A DNA stretch of 64,000 nucleotides from Picosynechococcus sp. PCC 7002 (lineage in GTDB: Bacteria > Cyanobacteriota > Cyanobacteriia > Cyanobacteriales > MRBY01). Under the pieces are notes generated by a model, which saw nothing but the letters and a program-made list of their open reading frames with translations, was not told the DNA's origin and made no database searches. The stretch's first letter is position 1, and the number at the start of each line of letters is the position of its first letter. The position numbers were made by a program, and so were the translations under genes. Below, one piece after another: positions 61,255 to 64,000 of this stretch. Location of the stretch: assembly GCF_963860125.1 (NCBI RefSeq), contig NZ_CAWLFA010000001.1, positions 248,001 to 312,000 of the forward strand, read 5' to 3'.

Positions 61255-62429
61255 GGTTGTGGCGAAAGAAATGTTTGGATCCGGCGCACGGCTTCCCGCA
61301 GTACCGCTGGTTCCTGAACGAGGGCAAAGCGGACATAGCCTTCCCCTGTTTTACCAAACCCTGATCCTGGCGACAGGGCAATGCCCGTTTGGGCCACCAA
61401 TTGGGTACAAAATTCCAAAGAAGTTCCTGACCAAGCTTTTGGCAACTTGGCCCACACATAGAGGGTCGCCCCAGGCTTGGGTACAGACCAACCGTGGTCA
61501 TTGAGGGCTTCGACGAGGGCATCCCGGCGGGCTTGGTAAACGCGCACATTTTCCGCGATGGTGGCTTGATCCCGTTGGAGAGCGGCGATCGCCCCGTTGA
61601 GAATCCCTTGGTATTGGTTAAAATCAACCACCGCCTTAATTTGGCGTAGGGCTGCAATCAGTTGGGCATTCCCCACCGCAAAGGCAGTACGAAAGCCTCC
61701 CATATTAAAGGACTTTGAAAAGGTAAAAAATTCAATGCTACAGGTTTTTTCCGGATCGGCCTGTAATACCGACGGTGGTGCCGTTTCCCCAGCGAAATAG
61801 ATGTCGTTGTAGGGAAAATCATGGATCAGCGCCAGATCATGGGCCTGGCAAAACGCTACTGCCCCTTGAAAAAAATCGAGCGTGGCGATCGCCGTCGTGG
61901 GATTGTGGGGATAACTGAGAATCATTAAGCGACTTTTCGCCAAAATATCCTGGGGGATCGCCGCAAATTTCGGCAGAAAATGATGTTCAGCGGTGAGGGG
62001 CATAAAGTAACTTTCGCCACCCGCCAGCGCCACCCCGCCCGCATAGGAGGGATAACCCGGATCCGGCAGTAGGGCATAGTCTCCAGGGTCGAGCAAGGCC
62101 AGTGGCAGGTGGGCCGTCCCCTCCTGGGAACCAATCAGCGCCAAGACTTCAGTATCGGGATCAACGGCAACCCCATAACGCTCGGTGTACCAAGTGGCGA
62201 TCGCCTCCCGAAAAGCCTGGGTATTGCGGTGGAGGACATACCCGTGGGTTTGGGGATCGGTTAATGCCTGGGCAATGGTTTCCGTGGCGATCGCTGAAGC
62301 AGGGAGATCAGAAGAGCCGAGGGATAGATCAATTAAATCCCGACCCGCTGCCACCGCCTTGGCCTTGGCCCGGTCCATATCTGCAAACACATTTGCCGAA
62401 AGCCGTGATAACCGCTGGGAAAAATGCAT
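61251..62429 (-). CDS. Class I/II PLP aminotransferase
   Basis: The 392-residue fold-type I aminotransferase has IDLSLGSSDLPAS near the N-terminus and GSQEGTAHLPLALLDPGD. PDPGYPSYAGG and SYPHNPTTAIA bind substrate and PLP. The internal aldimine Lys is in FFTFSKSFNMGGFRTAFAVG, and the Arg of the C-terminal domain lies in YVRFALVQE. It resembles LL-diaminopimelate or aspartate aminotransferase paralogues; the substrate cannot be set by eye. It is in a unit with thioredoxin (27 bp upstream) and overlaps the fusion gene. Confidence 0.85.
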   Translation of the reverse strand: MHFSQRLSRLSANVFADMDRAKAKAVAAGRDLIDLSLGSSDLPASAIATETIAQALTDPQTHGYVLHRNTQAFREAIATWYTERYGVAVDPDTEVLALIGSQEGTAHLPLALLDPGDYALLPDPGYPSYAGGVALAGGESYFMPLTAEHHFLPKFAAIPQDILAKSRLMILSYPHNPTTAIATLDFFQGAVAFCQAHDLALIHDFPYNDIYFAGETAPPSVLQADPEKTCSIEFFTFSKSFNMGGFRTAFAVGNAQLIAALRQIKAVVDFNQYQGILNGAIAALQRDQATIAENVRVYQARRDALVEALNDHGWSVPKPGATLYVWAKLPKAWSGTSLEFCTQLVAQTGIALSPGSGFGKTGEGYVRFALVQEPAVLREAVRRIQTFLSPQP

Positions 62430-62456
62430 AGGGGCAAATCAAATCGCTGAAAAATA

Positions 62457-62783
62457 TTACAGTTGGGCTTCAACAAAATCCTTAAGACCCTGCTTCGTAA
62501 TCGCCCCCTCATGGCTCGCCACAACCTTCTGGGCCTTAAAAAAGCGCAGGGCCGGCACCCCCTCCACTTGGCATTGGGCAACGGCTTCCGGATTGGGGTC
62601 TACTTCGAGCTTAACGACTTTTAGGCGATCGCCATACTCCTGGGCGGCCCAACTGACCGAGGGCGAAACTAACCGACAAGGCCCACACCAACTGGCCCAA
62701 AAATAGACCAAGATATCTTGATTGACGTTGAGGACTTCCTGCTCAAACTGGGAATCGGTAATTTCCAAAACGCTGCCACTCAC
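62457..62783 (-). CDS. Thioredoxin
   Basis: The 108-residue thioredoxin has the active site WCGPC at residues 32-36 (ASWCGPCRLVSP) and the cis-Pro in VEGVPALRFFKAQKV. It starts with GTG at 62783, preceded by AAGGAG at 10 nt, giving MSGSVLEITDSQF. It is a divergent type rather than the main TrxA: it has SWAAQEYGDRLK in place of the usual block. It lies upstream of the aminotransferase with a 27-bp gap. Confidence 0.9.
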   Translation of the reverse strand: MSGSVLEITDSQFEQEVLNVNQDILVYFWASWCGPCRLVSPSVSWAAQEYGDRLKVVKLEVDPNPEAVAQCQVEGVPALRFFKAQKVVASHEGAITKQGLKDFVEAQL

Positions 62784-62997
62784 AGGGGGTGAACTCCTTG
62801 ATTACTTACAAAATGAAGACAGTTCCTTACGTTAACAGTTTTCGGCGATCGCTGGATCAATGGATTTACGAACAGCCACAAAACTCCATAAGTGAGCCAG
62901 GTAGGAGTTCTTTGGACTTCTACCCAGCCAAGTAATCTGTTTGTAAGGTTTCAAGACCCAAAAACTAGGATAAAGATCCCCCCCTCAAGGCGAGATC

Positions 62998-63801
62998 CTA
63001 GAGATTTTTCATTTGGGTGCGTAGGGCTTCCAGCTCAGCATCCACCGCTGCAAAATCAGCATCCGTTGGTTCGGGAGTTTCGACAGGAGTATCGGATACT
63101 TCTTCCATTTCATCCACCATTTTGGCCGCTTCTAGGGCTGGTGCTTCCTGGGAAGCCGCTTTGAGCATCGCCAACTCATCATCAATGGAATTGGAGGCTT
63201 CGAGTTGGGCAAATTCTTGATCTAAACTGGCACTGCCCAAGACATTGGTTGCTTCAGATTGGGCTTCGAGTTCCATGATTTTGTCCTCCATCCGCTCGAA
63301 GGCACTCATCGCACTACTGGTGTCGATGTTGTTCATGGTGCTCTGAAGTTGGGCATTCGCTTTCGCAGCGTTGGCCCGGGCCTTAAGCATATCTTTCTTG
63401 GTTTTCGCCTCTTGGATTTTGCTTTCTAGGGCAAGGAGGTTTTCCTTGAGGGTTTTTACCTGGGCATTTTGTTGGGTCAGTTGCTGTTGGAGGACTGCTG
63501 CGGTGTCCGCAAAGGTTTTTTTCCGGACTAGGGCTTCCCGGGCAAGATCTTCTCGACCGTTCTTAATGGCTAATTCTGCTTTCTTTTGCCAAGTGGTCGC
63601 TTCGGTTTGGTTTTTGATCAGCTGTTGCTCAGTTTTTTTCTGGGCGGCGATCGCCCGGGCCACCGACTGGCGTAATTGCACCAAACTTTCCCCCATATCG
63701 GCAACGGCCTGTTCCAATATTTTTTCGGGGTCTTCGGCCTTACTGACCATATCATTGAGGTTGGCTTTAACAACACGACCAAGACGATCTAAAAATCCCA
63801 T
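62998..63801 (-). CDS. vipp1: Vipp1/IM30 membrane-remodelling protein
   Basis: The 267-residue PspA/IM30 protein starts MGFLDRLGRVVKANLNDMVSKAEDPEKIL, the amphipathic helix that touches membranes, followed by long coiled coil (~25-215). The extra C-terminal helix (DADFAAVDAELEALRTQMKNL), absent from PspA, marks it as Vipp1, the ESCRT-III-like ring former needed for thylakoid biogenesis and repair. No signal peptide. It appears to be monocistronic. Confidence 0.93.
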   Translation of the reverse strand: MGFLDRLGRVVKANLNDMVSKAEDPEKILEQAVADMGESLVQLRQSVARAIAAQKKTEQQLIKNQTEATTWQKKAELAIKNGREDLAREALVRKKTFADTAAVLQQQLTQQNAQVKTLKENLLALESKIQEAKTKKDMLKARANAAKANAQLQSTMNNIDTSSAMSAFERMEDKIMELEAQSEATNVLGSASLDQEFAQLEASNSIDDELAMLKAASQEAPALEAAKMVDEMEEVSDTPVETPEPTDADFAAVDAELEALRTQMKNL

Positions 63802-63937
63802 GATGCTATATCTCTATACGTGATTGAGTGCAATTTAAACTGTGACTTACTCTGGCAAAGGGGTAAGCATACTCCTTTACATTTTAATCACTCCTTTGGT
63901 TTTCTATGGTAGTCGCTTCTACTGCTTGGGTCATTGG

Positions 63938-64000
63938 CTAAGAAGTTCGTCGGGCGTGAATGCCCAAAGGAAAGCTGTATTCACCCGCAAAGATTGCACC
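63938..64000 (-). CDS. C-terminal fragment of an unidentified gene
   Basis: On the minus strand, the frame entering at the window edge reads GAIFAGEYSFPLGIHARRTS and then TAG at 63938-63940. It is open up to the edge and reads like a folded C-terminus. With only 20 residues I cannot name the protein; it may be chance. Confidence 0.35.
   Translation of the reverse strand, partial: GAIFAGEYSFPLGIHARRTS

Noticed and set aside
62900..62924. Inverted repeat between thioredoxin and vipp1 genes
   Set aside because: The 9-bp arms have a mismatch and no T tract follows on either strand, so I do not call a terminator.

Overview
The window is chromosomal DNA of a unicellular cyanobacterium, most like the marine Synechococcus sp. 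PCC 7002 (Picosynechococcus) group. The evidence is the set of core genes (psbO, kaiABC, vipp1, menB, a group 2 sigma factor, lrtA, glnN, argZ), the very frequent HIP1 octamer GCGATCGC and the moderate base composition. I assigned the organism from gene content, not from a database match. Genes are densely packed on both strands. There is no rRNA operon, CRISPR array, insertion sequence or recognisable prophage.

Layout. 1-4.9 kb: the 5' end of uvrC, a secreted three-repeat protein, a double-domain SagB-type oxidoreductase with an ABC ATPase, tRNA-Ala(GGC) and sodB. 4.9-12.7 kb: a GT39-type membrane glycosyltransferase, a secreted pentapeptide protein, a Ca2+-type P-ATPase and type III glutamine synthetase glnN. 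12.7-18.6 kb: cysK, a DUF2237 gene, an AT-rich GIY-YIG nuclease gene lying between two diverged copies of the ppsA 3' end plus terminator, then ppsA and a 2Fe-2S ferredoxin. 18.7-24.3 kb: a Uma2 nuclease-like gene, tRNA-Ala(CGC), a HAD protein, two genes for lipid-linked glycan assembly (WecG/TagA type and a polyprenyl-phosphate sugar transferase), an mtnX gene broken by an in-frame stop, and a long pentapeptide protein. 24.4-34.9 kb: a DUF512 radical-SAM protein with uppP, a DUF3120 protein overlapping lipB tail to tail, lrtA with a long leader, a SAM hydrolase, a 54-residue basic protein, guaB3, a zinc-ribbon protein, menB and psbO. 35-44.2 kb: a group 2 sigma factor, argZ, an RRM RNA-binding protein, mgtE, a WD40 protein and a CPBP protease. 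44.2-51.4 kb: an Rpn/DUF4351 protein, a Cys-rich small protein, thiS and long-form thiE, queE-queC, grxC, a CPA2 antiporter and an HPP protein. 51.6-64 kb: a CysO-like sulfur carrier beside thrC, kaiA-kaiB-kaiC, a second GT39 enzyme, a large PEP-synthase-like membrane fusion, an aminotransferase, a thioredoxin and vipp1.

Most genes are housekeeping. Coherent units are kaiA-kaiB-kaiC followed by thrC and the sulfur carrier (all minus strand), thiE-thiS, queE-queC, the DUF512 protein with uppP, and thioredoxin-aminotransferase-PEP-mobilising fusion. uppP, the polyprenyl-phosphate sugar transferase, the WecG-type enzyme and the GT39 enzymes all use or regenerate polyprenyl carriers for cell-surface glycans.

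The strongest unusual signals are: the GIY-YIG gene between direct repeats that each carry the end of ppsA; the mtnX nonsense codon; a PEP-utilising domain whose catalytic histidine is replaced by glutamine; a HAD protein with Glu in place of the nucleophilic Asp; and a CysO-like carrier linked to threonine synthase. All functional calls come from reading motifs by eye. Starts were chosen from ribosome-binding sites and expected family length.
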